Notes: a model not told the origin generated them from the letters alone. 64,000 nucleotides of DNA from an uncultured Paracoccaceae bacterium (GCA_947494675.1 CANLVP010000002.1:496001-560000), one strand, 5' to 3'. Numbered from the stretch's first letter, positions 15,361 to 24,011 are shown. Numbers and translations are program-made.

Positions 15361-16170
15361 ATGTCGACTAATGTCATGCAGAAACCCCCCGCATTTCCGA
15401 TCCCCGCAGGGGTCTTCGCGCAGACGGTGACCTCCGTTGAACACTTCACCGACCGCCTCTTCAAGTTCAGGGTCACACGCCCGGCTTCTTTCCGGTTTCG
15501 GTCCGGCGAATTTGTGATGATCGGCCTGCCCAATGCCGAAAAGCCGGTGTTCCGCGCCTATTCCATCGCCTCGCCCAACTGGGACGAAGAGATTGAATTC
15601 TATTCGATCAAGGTGCCCGGCGGTCCGCTCACAGAGCATCTGCAAAAGATCGCGGTGGGGGATACCGTCCTGATGCGCAAGAAGCCAACCGGAACACTGG
15701 TGAACGATGCGCTGCTGCCCGGCAAACGCCTTTGGATGTTTTCAACCGGCACCGGCATCGCCCCCTTCGCCAGCCTGATCCGCGACCCCGACACTTACGA
15801 AAAGTTCGATGAGGTCATTCTGACCCACACCTGCCGCGACTTGGCAGAGCTGACATATGGCCAGCAATTGGTCGCCGCCACAAAACAAGACCCCCTGGTG
15901 GGGGAGGTGGCCCGAGGCCTGCGCCTTTACAGCACGACCACACGCGAAACCTCTCCCCAGATGGGCCGGATCACCGACCTCATGGCCTCCGGCAAGGTCT
16001 TTGCCGATCTGGATGTCACGCCCATCACGCCCGAGGTTGATCGCGCCATGATCTGTGGCTCGATGGACATGTTGCGCGACACCAGAGCCATGCTCGAAGG
16101 GTTCGGCCTGACTGAAGGCGCCAACAACCGCCCCGATACCTTTGTCGTCGAACGCGCCTTTGTCGATTAG
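15361..16170 (+). CDS. fpr: Ferredoxin--NADP+ reductase
   Basis: A 269-residue FNR of the bacterial Fpr type. FAD-binding RAYSIAS (near 60), NADP-binding STGTGIAPFASLIRDP (near 125), an MICGSMDM segment (near 230) and the C-terminal VERAFVD are diagnostic. It shuttles electrons between NADPH and ferredoxin or flavodoxin. Its operator links it to the hydroxylase operon and the enamidase gene. It could feed ferredoxin for the 6-hydroxynicotinate-reductase-like enzyme, the Rieske oxygenase immediately downstream, or both. No ferredoxin gene is in the window, so the carrier must be encoded elsewhere. Confidence 0.9.
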   Translation: MSTNVMQKPPAFPIPAGVFAQTVTSVEHFTDRLFKFRVTRPASFRFRSGEFVMIGLPNAEKPVFRAYSIASPNWDEEIEFYSIKVPGGPLTEHLQKIAVGDTVLMRKKPTGTLVNDALLPGKRLWMFSTGTGIAPFASLIRDPDTYEKFDEVILTHTCRDLAELTYGQQLVAATKQDPLVGEVARGLRLYSTTTRETSPQMGRITDLMASGKVFADLDVTPITPEVDRAMICGSMDMLRDTRAMLEGFGLTEGANNRPDTFVVERAFVD

Positions 16171-16247
16171 AACACCCCGCACGCCATTGGGTCGCTGAAG
16201 AAACAAGCAAATCCAAGCTAAGTTCACTCGCATACCAACGAATTTAT

Positions 16248-16284
16248 TTGACAGGGGTTTTGTTTTGGTCCTGACTATCGATAG
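16248..16284 (+). promoter_or_regulatory. Putative promoter of the Rieske oxygenase gene with a distinct palindrome
   Basis: A consensus TTGACA (16248-16253) precedes a weak -10 region (GACTAT, 16273-16278, 19-bp spacing) and a perfect 10-bp palindrome CTATCGATAG (16275-16284). The layout imitates the TTTGTATACAAA promoters, but the palindrome is different, so a different regulator may act here. The -10 assignment is weak. Confidence 0.4.
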
Positions 16285-16301
16285 CGAAAGGGGATCGTGT
16301 T

Positions 16302-17366
16302 TTGGATTTTGTCCGCAACAGTTGGTATGTCGTCGGGTGGTCAAATGATCTGACCGATCAGATCGCGCCGCACGAAATTCTGGGCCAGCGCATCGCCGTG
16401 TTTCGCAACGCAAAAGGGCAGGCGAGCGCACTCGAAGATCGCTGCCCGCACCGCTTGTTGCCCTTATCCAAAGGCAAGCTTGTCGGCGGCAATATCCAAT
16501 GCGGCTACCACGGCATGACATTCAACGCGGCAGGGACCTGCGTGCGTGTGCCGGGGCAAGACAACACACCTGACCGCGCCTTTGTGCGCGCCTTTCCGGT
16601 GGTTGAACGGCACGGCGTCATCTGGATCTGGATGGGCGACGAGGCGCTGGCGGATGAAAGCGATATCTTTGATATCCCTGAACTTTCTGACCCCAAATGG
16701 CACATCCACCACGGCGGCCACCTGCATATCAAGGCGCATTACCTCAATGTGGCCGAAAACCTTGTTGACCCGGCCCACGTCAGCTTTGTCCACCCCACGA
16801 CCCTCGGAAACGCGGCATCCGAGGATGTGCCGGTGCATGTCTCCACCTCTGGCGATGTCATCCGCGCATGGCGCTGGATCAGGGATGGCGCGCCCATCGG
16901 CTTTTTTCAGGAATTTGGCGGTTTCACCGGCAACGTCGATCGCTGGCACTACTACGATCTGCATCTGCCATCGACCGCCGTAATCGACTTTGGCAGCGTC
17001 GATACCAAGATGAATTGCCCCGAAGACGAACGCGACAGAGGCGTGCGCATCTTTGCCATCCACTTTGTCACACCGGTGAACGAAAACTATACCATCGATC
17101 ACTGGATGCACCTGCGTAACACAGCCGTGGGCGAGGACGCCGCATCGACAAAAATCGACGCGATGTTCGAAATCGCTTTCGCTGAAGATAAGGCAATCCT
17201 AGAAGCTGTTCATGAAGAGGAACAAAGGCCGCAACCGCGCAAGCCGGTGCGCATTGCAATCGACAAAGGGCCAACCGTCTACCGCAAAAGAATCCGAGAA
17301 CGGGTCGCCGCGGAAGCAATCGAAGATTTGGGCGACCCCGTGAACCCCAGTTTTCACCAAGAATAA
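16302..17366 (+). CDS. Rieske non-heme iron oxygenase, alpha subunit (VanA-like)
   Basis: A 354-residue ring-hydroxylating or demethylating oxygenase subunit. The Rieske cluster is Cys48-x-His50 ... Cys67-x2-His70 (CPHR and CGYH). The catalytic iron site NLVDPAHVSFVH has the bridging Asp156 and ligands His159 and His164. It starts with TTG behind an AAAGGGG ribosome site. There is no small beta subunit, as in vanillate-demethylase-type enzymes that receive electrons from a separate reductase; the adjacent fpr may help. The substrate is unknown; N-heterocycle or N-methyl/O-methyl substituents are possible. The transporter genes follow after 35 bases. Confidence 0.88.
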   Translation: MDFVRNSWYVVGWSNDLTDQIAPHEILGQRIAVFRNAKGQASALEDRCPHRLLPLSKGKLVGGNIQCGYHGMTFNAAGTCVRVPGQDNTPDRAFVRAFPVVERHGVIWIWMGDEALADESDIFDIPELSDPKWHIHHGGHLHIKAHYLNVAENLVDPAHVSFVHPTTLGNAASEDVPVHVSTSGDVIRAWRWIRDGAPIGFFQEFGGFTGNVDRWHYYDLHLPSTAVIDFGSVDTKMNCPEDERDRGVRIFAIHFVTPVNENYTIDHWMHLRNTAVGEDAASTKIDAMFEIAFAEDKAILEAVHEEEQRPQPRKPVRIAIDKGPTVYRKRIRERVAAEAIEDLGDPVNPSFHQE

Positions 17367-17401
17367 ACCGGCATACCGACAACAGAGAGGATACGAAGAC
17401 T

Positions 17402-18613
17402 ATGAAACGGAAATCGTTCTTAAAAGGGCTGTTGGGGTTTGCGACACTTGCTGCAATGCCGATTGCAACCATCGCCAACGCCCAAGAGGCCATCGTTATT
17501 GGTGAGATCAACCACTACAAGCGCATGGCGGCCTTTACCGCCCCCTACAAGCAGGGCATCGAACTGGCGCTTGAAGAAATCAACGGCGACGGTGGCGTCA
17601 TGGGCCGCCCGCTGGAATTCATCTTCCGCGATGACCAGGGTGAGCCCGGCGAGGCAATCAAAATCGCCGAAGAGCTGATGTCCAACGAAGGGGCCGTCAT
17701 GCTGACCGGGACGATCCTGTCCAACGTCGGCTTGGCGATCTCGTCCTATGCAGCCGAAAAAGAATACGTCTATCTCGCGTCCGAGCCGTTGGCAGATGCC
17801 TTGGTCTGGAGCGCGGGCAACCCCTACACGTTCCGTCTGCGCGCTTCCACCTACATGCAGGCTGCGATGCTGGCCGAAGAGGCCGCGAAGACCGACGCCG
17901 TGACCTATGCCACCATCGCGCCGAACTATGCCTACGGCAAAGACGCCGTGGCCGCGTTCAAAGACGCGCTGACCCGTCTGCGCCCTGACGTTGAATTCGT
18001 GGCAGAGCAATGGCCCGGCGTCTTCAAGATCGATGCCGGCGCAGAAGTGCAGGCGCTCGAGCGGTCAAAGCCCGACGCGATCTACAATGTGACCTTTGGC
18101 ACCGACCTCGCCAAGTTTGTGCGCGAAGGCACCGACCGGGGCCTCTTTGACGGCCGCAACGTCTACGGTCTGCTCTCGGGAGAGCCTGAATACATGGACC
18201 CCTTGGGTGATGAAGCGCCCGAAGGCTGGACCGTCACAGGCTACCCTTGGCAAGACATGACAGACGGCCCAGAGGGCGAATTCGTGGCAGCCTATCAGGC
18301 CCGCTACGATGACTATCCGCGGATCGGCTCACTCGTCGGCTACATGACGGTGCAATCCATCGCAGCGGCCCTCGAAAAAGCAGGCTCAACCGAAGGCGAA
18401 GCCATTCGCGCCGCCTTTGAAGACCTGACAGTGGCAACACCCATGGGTGATATCCTGTTCCGCTCCATCGACAACCAGTCCACAGCAGGCGCCTACGTCG
18501 GCACGACAACGGTCCGCGATGGCAAGGGCATCATGGTCGATTGGGTCTACAAGGACGGCGCGGATTACCTGCTGTCTGACGAAGAGGTGATGGCCCTGCG
18601 TCCCGCAGAATAA
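17402..18613 (+). CDS. livJ: Branched-chain-type ABC transporter substrate-binding protein
   Basis: A 403-residue periplasmic type-I binding protein (Peripla_BP_6). It has a signal peptide (KRKSFLKGLLGFATLAAMPIATIANA), then IVIGEINHYKRMAAFTAPYKQGIELALEEINGDGGVMGRPLEFIFRDDQGEPGEAI, the typical Liv/Urt-family opening. Such proteins bind amino acids, amides, urea or aromatic acids. Its place after the oxygenase suggests that it collects the substrate of this catabolic locus. A hairpin with a T-rich tail follows and likely lowers expression of the membrane genes relative to this protein. The symbol is for the family, not for leucine specificity. Confidence 0.88.
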   Translation: MKRKSFLKGLLGFATLAAMPIATIANAQEAIVIGEINHYKRMAAFTAPYKQGIELALEEINGDGGVMGRPLEFIFRDDQGEPGEAIKIAEELMSNEGAVMLTGTILSNVGLAISSYAAEKEYVYLASEPLADALVWSAGNPYTFRLRASTYMQAAMLAEEAAKTDAVTYATIAPNYAYGKDAVAAFKDALTRLRPDVEFVAEQWPGVFKIDAGAEVQALERSKPDAIYNVTFGTDLAKFVREGTDRGLFDGRNVYGLLSGEPEYMDPLGDEAPEGWTVTGYPWQDMTDGPEGEFVAAYQARYDDYPRIGSLVGYMTVQSIAAALEKAGSTEGEAIRAAFEDLTVATPMGDILFRSIDNQSTAGAYVGTTTVRDGKGIMVDWVYKDGADYLLSDEEVMALRPAE

Positions 18614-18627
18614 GCCATAGAACCAAC

Positions 18628-18661
18628 GGGCGGGCATCATCCGTGATGACCCGCCCATTTT
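18628..18661 (+). terminator. Intra-operon terminator or attenuator after the binding-protein gene
   Basis: GGGCGGG-CATCA-TCCG-TGATG-A-CCCGCCC folds into a 12-bp stem with one bulged base, followed by ATTTTCTT. It lies between the binding-protein and permease genes, where partial termination is common for achieving excess periplasmic protein. Confidence 0.7.
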
Positions 18662-18694
18662 CTTGACTTTGCGCTCTACAAAAAGGTGACGCCG

Positions 18695-20551
18695 GTGGAA
18701 TTCTTCGTCGCTCAAATCCTGACCGGCTTGGCCAATGCGAGTTCGCTGTTTCTGGTGGCCTGCGGGCTCTCGCTGATCTTTGGCGTCACACGGATCGTCA
18801 ACTTCGCCCATGGCTCGCTCTATATGATCGGCGCCTACGTGGGCTATTCCCTGATACAGGTCCTGCCGGGCGTTGTCGGCTTCTGGGGCGCGATCCTGCT
18901 CGCAGGCATTGTCGTCGGCATTATCGGCGTATTGATCGAAATGCTGGTCCTGCGCCCGGTCTACAAAGCGCCAGAGCTGTTCCAACTCGTCGCCACCTTC
19001 GGCGTGATCCTCGTGATCCAAGACCTTGCCCTGATCATCTGGGGGCCAGAGGATCTGCTGGGCCCACGCTCACCGGGTCTGCGCGGCGTCGTCCGGATCA
19101 TGGGCGAACCCATCCCCAAATATGATCTGGCGCTCTTGGTGATCACACCCTTTGTCGCCCTATCCCTGTGGTATCTTATGACAAAAACGCGCCTCGGCGT
19201 CCTCGTCCGCGCCGCAACCCAAGACCGCGAGATGGTTGGCGCACTTGGCGTCAATCAGGCGTGGCTCTTTACTGGCGTCTTCGGGCTGGGTGCTGCGCTC
19301 GCGGGCCTTGGCGGTGCGTTGCAACTGCCCAAAGGTGGTGCCGATTTGCTAATGGATTTCAACATCCTGACGCCCGTTTTTGTTGTGGTCGTCATCGGCG
19401 GCATGGGGTCGCTGCCGGGCGCATATCTGGCCGCCATCATCATCTCGGTCCTCAACGTCTTTGGCGTCACCTACGTCCCGCAATCCACCTTGGTCCTGAT
19501 GTTCATTGTGATGATCGTGGTGCTCATGGTCCGACCCTACGGCCTCTTTGGCCGTGAAGAGGTCGCAGGCGAACACGGTCAGGTTGGTGAACCGGAACGC
19601 CCGATCAAACCCGCCTCAAACAAGGCCCGCATGATCGTCGGGGCAGGGCTCTTTCTCTTGGCGCTCTTGCCGATCTTTGGCTCCTCCTTTTCGCTGGTCC
19701 TGGCCACGGACGTCCTCATCTTCTGCCTCTTTGCCGCTTCCTTGCATTTTCTGCTCGGCACCGGCGGTTTGGTCAGCTTTGGCCACGCGGCCTATTACGG
19801 GGGCGGGGCCTATGTCGCCGCCCTCCTTGTGACCCACGCAAATACCCCGATGGAGCTTGCTTTCCTCCTTGCACCCCTCGGGGCGGGTCTGGCCGCACTT
19901 GCCATCGGCTGGGTCTGTCTGCGGCTCACCGGCGTCTACTTTGCCATGCTCACACTGGCCTTCGCGCAATTGATCTGGAGCTTGGTTTTCCAATGGGGTG
20001 ACGTCACCGGCGGCGACGATGGCCTCCTGAACATCTGGCCCGCCGAATGGCTGAAATCGACAAGCACATACTTCTATTTCACGCTGATACTCGCTGTCTC
20101 AGGCATCATCCTGCTACGCCACATCGCGCATTCACCTTTCGGCTATGCCCTGCGCGCCGCCCGCGACAGCAAACGACAAGCAGAGGCGATGGGCATCGAC
20201 ACCGCCCGCGTCCAACTTTTCGCATTTGGCTTTGCCGGGCTGATGGGCGGGCTGGCAGGCGCGCTCTTTGTCTTTGCCAAAGGCAGCGTTTTTCCCAATG
20301 AACTGGAAATCGCCCGCAGCTTTGACGCGCTGATCGTCGTGTTCCTCGGCGGCGTCAAAACGCTGGCCGGTGGCGTCGTCGGGGCAGGGTTCTTCAAAGG
20401 CATCGAAGAAACGCTGTTGCGGTTCGAATACTGGCGTCTCCTCATGGGTCTCTTGATCATCTTCGTCGTCATCGCGGCCCCCAACGGCGTCGTCGGCTCC
20501 CTGCGCAAGGGGCTTGAACGCTCCGGCCTGATCAAAGCGGGGGATCAGTGA
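18695..20551 (+). CDS. livHM: Fused branched-chain-type ABC permease (LivH-LivM fusion)
   Basis: A roughly 618-residue membrane protein that joins two BPD_transp_2 permeases normally encoded separately. The LivH-like half (about 1-290) has LTGLANASSLFLVACGLSLIFGVTRIVNFAHGSLYMIGAY and a GGMGSLPGAYLAA loop. A short hydrophilic linker (EEVAGEHGQVGEPERPIKPAS) leads into the LivM-like half with GTGGLVSFGHAAYYGGGAYVAALL and FLGGVKTLAGGVVGAGFF. I prefer the GTG at 18695, eight bases after AAAAGG, over the track GTG at 18686, which abuts that site. It overlaps livG (TGATG). Confidence 0.88.
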   Translation: MEFFVAQILTGLANASSLFLVACGLSLIFGVTRIVNFAHGSLYMIGAYVGYSLIQVLPGVVGFWGAILLAGIVVGIIGVLIEMLVLRPVYKAPELFQLVATFGVILVIQDLALIIWGPEDLLGPRSPGLRGVVRIMGEPIPKYDLALLVITPFVALSLWYLMTKTRLGVLVRAATQDREMVGALGVNQAWLFTGVFGLGAALAGLGGALQLPKGGADLLMDFNILTPVFVVVVIGGMGSLPGAYLAAIIISVLNVFGVTYVPQSTLVLMFIVMIVVLMVRPYGLFGREEVAGEHGQVGEPERPIKPASNKARMIVGAGLFLLALLPIFGSSFSLVLATDVLIFCLFAASLHFLLGTGGLVSFGHAAYYGGGAYVAALLVTHANTPMELAFLLAPLGAGLAALAIGWVCLRLTGVYFAMLTLAFAQLIWSLVFQWGDVTGGDDGLLNIWPAEWLKSTSTYFYFTLILAVSGIILLRHIAHSPFGYALRAARDSKRQAEAMGIDTARVQLFAFGFAGLMGGLAGALFVFAKGSVFPNELEIARSFDALIVVFLGGVKTLAGGVVGAGFFKGIEETLLRFEYWRLLMGLLIIFVVIAAPNGVVGSLRKGLERSGLIKAGDQ

Positions 20552-21330
20552 TGACCGTAGTTCTCGAAACCCAGAACCTGACCAAACGGTTTGAGGCAAT
20601 CGTCGCCGTCGATGATGTCTCGCTCCAGCTGCACAAGGGCGAGCTTTTGGCGCTGATCGGCCCCAACGGCGCGGGCAAAAGCACCTGTTTCAACATGCTG
20701 ATGGGGCAGCTGAAACCCACCAGCGGTTCCGTCCTGCTCGAAGGGCAGAACATCACCGGCCTCAAACCGCGCGAGGTTTGGCGCCAAGGGGTAGGGCGCA
20801 CGTTCCAAATCACGGCCACCTACACATCCATGACGGTGATCGAAAACGTGCAGATGGCCCTCCTATCGCACCACCGGCAGGTCTTCTCAATCCTGCCATA
20901 CGCCACCCGCAAATACCGCACGGAAGCGCTCAATTTGCTGGAGATGGTCAATATGGCCGACCAGGCCGATCGCCATTGTGCCACCTTGGCCTACGGTGAT
21001 CTCAAACGGATGGAGCTTGCGATTGCGCTCGCCCATGACCCCAAAGTGCTCTTGATGGATGAACCCACCGCAGGCATGGCACCGAAAGAACGGGTCGCGC
21101 TCATGCAACTGACCGCCGACATCGTCCGCGACAGGGGCGTCAGCGTTCTGTTCACCGAACACGACATGGACGTGGTCTTTGCCCATTCGCATCGGATCAT
21201 CGTCCTGAACCGCGGCGAACTGATCACCGAAGGCACAGCCGAAGAAATCCGCAACAATCCGACAGTGCAAGAGGTCTACCTTGGCGGCGGCACGGTCTTT
21301 GGGTCGGAGGAGGGTGCCGAACATGCTTGA
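20551..21330 (+). CDS. livG: ABC transporter ATP-binding protein, LivG type
   Basis: A 259-residue ATPase: Walker A LIGPNGAGKST (near 35), Q-loop region, the LivG-type insert TFQITATYTSMTVIENVQMALL, a degenerate signature (LAYGDLKRMELAIAL in place of LSGGxxQ), Walker B VLLMDEPTAGM and the H-loop EHDMDVVF. LAYGDxR is normal for LivG/UrtD-like proteins. It energises the fused permease with LivF. The start is either the GTG at 20548 or the ATG at 20551 that overlaps the permease stop; the latter is chosen. Confidence 0.92.
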   Translation: MTVVLETQNLTKRFEAIVAVDDVSLQLHKGELLALIGPNGAGKSTCFNMLMGQLKPTSGSVLLEGQNITGLKPREVWRQGVGRTFQITATYTSMTVIENVQMALLSHHRQVFSILPYATRKYRTEALNLLEMVNMADQADRHCATLAYGDLKRMELAIALAHDPKVLLMDEPTAGMAPKERVALMQLTADIVRDRGVSVLFTEHDMDVVFAHSHRIIVLNRGELITEGTAEEIRNNPTVQEVYLGGGTVFGSEEGAEHA

Positions 21331-22024
21331 AGTAAGCAAAATCAATAGCTTCTACGGCAAAGCTCATGTGCTGCGTGACCTTAGTATTTCTGTTCCCAAA
21401 GGGCAAGTGGTCGCACTTCTGGGCCGTAATGGTGCGGGCAAATCGACAACGCTGAAATCCGTGATGCAAATTGTGCAGACCATGTCGGGCGAAATCACTT
21501 TCGCGGGAACCAAAATCTCCGGCCTGATGCCCCATAAGATCGCCAAACTGGGATTGGGCTATGTGCCTGAAGACAGACGCATTTTCACCGATCTCACCGT
21601 GCTGGAAAACCTCATCGTCGGCATGCAGCCGCCACGCGAAGGCGCTGCGACATGGACCCAGGACATGCTGTTTGATCTGTTTCCCAACCTTGCTGAACGC
21701 CGCAACAACCGCGGCAAGGCTTTGTCGGGGGGAGAGCAGCAAATGCTGACCATCGCGCGCACCTTGATGGGGAATCCGTCCTTTGTTTTGTTCGACGAAC
21801 CCAGCGAAGGCGTCGCACCCGTGATCGTCGAGCAGATGGCGCAGGTCATCACACAGCTCAAATCTGAGGGGCTCACGATCCTGTTGTCCGAACAAAACCT
21901 GCACTTTGCCAAAGTCGTCGCAGACCGCGCCGTGATCATCGAAAGCGGTGAGCAAAAGTTCGACGGGACGCTGGCCGAACTCGAAGCGCACCCAGAGGTC
22001 CGTGATGCATATCTGGCCGCATAA
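21323..22024 (+). CDS. livF: ABC transporter ATP-binding protein, LivF type
   Basis: A 233-residue ATPase: LLGRNGAGKSTTLKSVMQI (Walker A), GYVPEDRRIFTDLTVLENL (LivF-type), LSGGEQQMLTIARTLMGNP (signature), FVLFDEPSEGVAP (Walker B) and SEQNLHFAK (H-loop). The real start is the ATG at 21323, overlapping livG by eight bases; the track start 21281 is an upstream extension. It is the last gene of the oxygenase-transporter unit. Confidence 0.92.
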   Translation: MLEVSKINSFYGKAHVLRDLSISVPKGQVVALLGRNGAGKSTTLKSVMQIVQTMSGEITFAGTKISGLMPHKIAKLGLGYVPEDRRIFTDLTVLENLIVGMQPPREGAATWTQDMLFDLFPNLAERRNNRGKALSGGEQQMLTIARTLMGNPSFVLFDEPSEGVAPVIVEQMAQVITQLKSEGLTILLSEQNLHFAKVVADRAVIIESGEQKFDGTLAELEAHPEVRDAYLAA

Positions 22025-22067
22025 CAGGCTAAATGGGGGGGCTGCTGCTAAGCGGTCCAATAAACGT

Positions 22068-22081
22068 ATAATCAGTATTAT
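22068..22081. promoter_or_regulatory. AT-rich dyad in the livF-idnD gap
   Basis: ATAATCAGTATTAT (5-bp arms, 4-bp spacer) lies in an unusually AT-rich stretch of the 187-base gap before the L-idonate dehydrogenase gene. It may be an operator or part of a promoter. There is no match to the TAACAGG-type operator found before idnO. Confidence 0.25.
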
Positions 22082-22211
22082 GTAATTAATGGATTGGTGC
22101 CCGATACCCATTTGTCCCTTTAACTCTGCACTTTCATGCGGCTGGACAACAAACCGTAACACCCGCAACATGCTCCAACTCAGCTGTAACGCCCAACTAC
22201 CAAAGGTCCCC

Positions 22212-23243
22212 ATGAAAGCCATCGTCGCCCACGCCGCCAAAGATCTTCGCCTTGAAGACCGCGACACGCCAACCGCAGGTCCGGGCCAGGTTTTGATCAA
22301 GATGCAAGCCGGCGGCATCTGCGGCTCGGATTTGCACTATTACAATCACGGTGGCTTTGGCGCGGTCCGGTTAAGGGAACCGATGATCTTGGGCCACGAA
22401 GTCTCTGGGATCATTGAAGCTTTGGGCGATGGCGTCACCGGGCTGCGCGCGGGACAGCTTGTCGCCGTTTCGCCATCGCGTCCCTGTCAGGACTGCACCT
22501 ATTGCCACGACGGCAAACAGAACCACTGCCTGAACATGCGTTTCTACGGCTCTGCGATGCCATTTCCTCACATCCAAGGTGCGTTCCAAGAATGGCTAGT
22601 CGCTGACGCAACACAATGCGCAGTGGCCGACGGGCTGACCGCCGCAGAAGCCGCCATGGCAGAGCCGCTTTCCGTCGTTCTTCACGCCGCCAAACAAGCC
22701 GGTGCATTGACAGGCAAACGCGTGCTGGTCACCGGATGTGGCCCAATTGGCCTGCTGGCCGTTCTGGTCGCGCGCGTTGCCGGAGCCGCCCAGATCGTCG
22801 CCACCGACATCACCGCATTCACCCTTCACATGGCGGAAAAAGTCGGCGCTGACATCACCCACAACGTCGCCGAAACGCCCGAAGCGCTCGACAATTACAC
22901 CGCAAACAAAGGCCATTTCGACGTGCTCTTCGAATGTACCGGCGTCGCCCCCGTGGTCGCCTCAACCATTCCGGCCCTACGACCGGGTGCGATCATGGTA
23001 CAGCTTGGTCTCGGCGGCGACATGATGTTGCCCGTGCAAGCCATGACCGCCAAAGAGCTACAATTCAAAGGCTCTTTCCGCTTCCATGCCGAGTTTTTTG
23101 AGGCCGTCGATCTGATGCGCAATGGCCGTCTGGACGTCAAACCGCTGATCACTGACACACTTCCATTAGACGAAATGCACGCCGCGTTTGAACTGGCCTC
23201 CGACCGCACAAAGGCCCTCAAGATCCAACTTAGCTTCGCCTAA
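22212..23243 (+). CDS. idnD: L-idonate 5-dehydrogenase
   Basis: A 343-residue zinc-dependent medium-chain dehydrogenase that oxidises L-idonate to 5-ketogluconate. Motifs: GGICGSDLHYYNHGGFG (catalytic Zn Cys), GHEVSGII (Zn His-Glu), structural zinc CQDCTYCHDGKQNHC and the Rossmann motif VTGCGPIGLLAVLVA. GICGSDLHYYxHGGFG is typical of IdnD. I start at the ATG at 22212; the track extension from 22089 is unlikely. The partner enzymes IdnO and gluconokinase lie 8 kb away (30547-31793), so the pathway is split. The final residues match the sorbitol-dehydrogenase fold. Confidence 0.85.
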   Translation: MKAIVAHAAKDLRLEDRDTPTAGPGQVLIKMQAGGICGSDLHYYNHGGFGAVRLREPMILGHEVSGIIEALGDGVTGLRAGQLVAVSPSRPCQDCTYCHDGKQNHCLNMRFYGSAMPFPHIQGAFQEWLVADATQCAVADGLTAAEAAMAEPLSVVLHAAKQAGALTGKRVLVTGCGPIGLLAVLVARVAGAAQIVATDITAFTLHMAEKVGADITHNVAETPEALDNYTANKGHFDVLFECTGVAPVVASTIPALRPGAIMVQLGLGGDMMLPVQAMTAKELQFKGSFRFHAEFFEAVDLMRNGRLDVKPLITDTLPLDEMHAAFELASDRTKALKIQLSFA

Positions 23244-23282
23244 ACCGGCGGGCCCTGCCCTGTATCCAACCAGCACAAAGCC

Positions 23283-24011
23283 TCAACTCGGAAAAATCTG
23301 CGCCATCGCCGCATCAAACCGCGCCCAGGTGATCGTCGCCTTATTGCCTGCATACCCCTCGTAATGCGACTTGCCCGATGGCGTCGGCAATCCTGCCCAG
23401 ATCTTTGCCAAATTGCCCATGAATTTATGTCGTGAAATCTCGCCCGCTTGCATGGCGTTCAACCCAGCCTCAACCAGCAGAGCATCGGCCAGTTTGTTCT
23501 GCACCTCTGCATCAAACACCGCATTTGGGCTCACACCAACCTTGACCACCAGCCGCCGCAACGTGGCGGGAATGAACTGGTAACGGCCAATGGCATGCGG
23601 CTGTCCGGGGGTCGCATCAATCCAATGGTAAATCTGGGCAATGGTCATCTGCGTCGGCCGTCGCGGTGGCTTCACGCGCGCACCATATTGCACCGCATCA
23701 TAGCCCGCCGCCCCAGCCTCTGCCGTGGCAATCAGATTGCGCAGCCGTGCAGCCGCATCCTCTCCAACACCCAGATAAACACGCCCGGTCTCAGGGGCCA
23801 CACGCACCGGATAGGGTCGGAAAAAGCTGGTGCCGTCACGCCCGATAAACAGGCTCGCACCGCCCTGATCCTCGCCCCCTTGCCCCAGATTGACCAAGGC
23901 CCCCTGCCCGCCAGCCAGCCCTGCGCCAAACAGCGACGCCGCCTCAGCCGCCAGGACCCCGGGCCAGATCAGCCACAGCACCAGGATTTGTCGCAATACC
24001 ACAGTTTTCAT
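23283..24011 (-). CDS. Secreted lysozyme/muramidase-like protein
   Basis: A 242-residue protein with a signal peptide (MKTVVLRQILVLWLIWPGVLAAEA). The C-terminal half resembles phage-type muramidases: LIATAEAGAAGYDAVQYGA holds a plausible catalytic Glu, followed by MTIAQIYHWIDATPGQPHAIGRYQFIPATLRRLV, reminiscent of lambda endolysin-like transglycosylases. Function is likely peptidoglycan cleavage in the periplasm. There is no holin or phage gene nearby, so this is a chromosomal enzyme rather than a prophage remnant. The ATG at 24011 is preferred over the track TTG nine bases upstream because it starts a clean signal peptide. Confidence 0.6.
   Translation of the reverse strand: MKTVVLRQILVLWLIWPGVLAAEAASLFGAGLAGGQGALVNLGQGGEDQGGASLFIGRDGTSFFRPYPVRVAPETGRVYLGVGEDAAARLRNLIATAEAGAAGYDAVQYGARVKPPRRPTQMTIAQIYHWIDATPGQPHAIGRYQFIPATLRRLVVKVGVSPNAVFDAEVQNKLADALLVEAGLNAMQAGEISRHKFMGNLAKIWAGLPTPSGKSHYEGYAGNKATITWARFDAAMAQIFPS

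Noticed and set aside
16231-16240. CATACCAACG upstream of the oxygenase gene as a fourth TTTGTATACAAA-type site
   Set aside because: It has lost the symmetry and most of the core; the nearby CTATCGATAG palindrome is a better candidate element.
23283-24011. Muramidase-like gene as a sign of a prophage
   Set aside because: There are no phage structural, integrase or holin genes and no attachment-site repeats around it.
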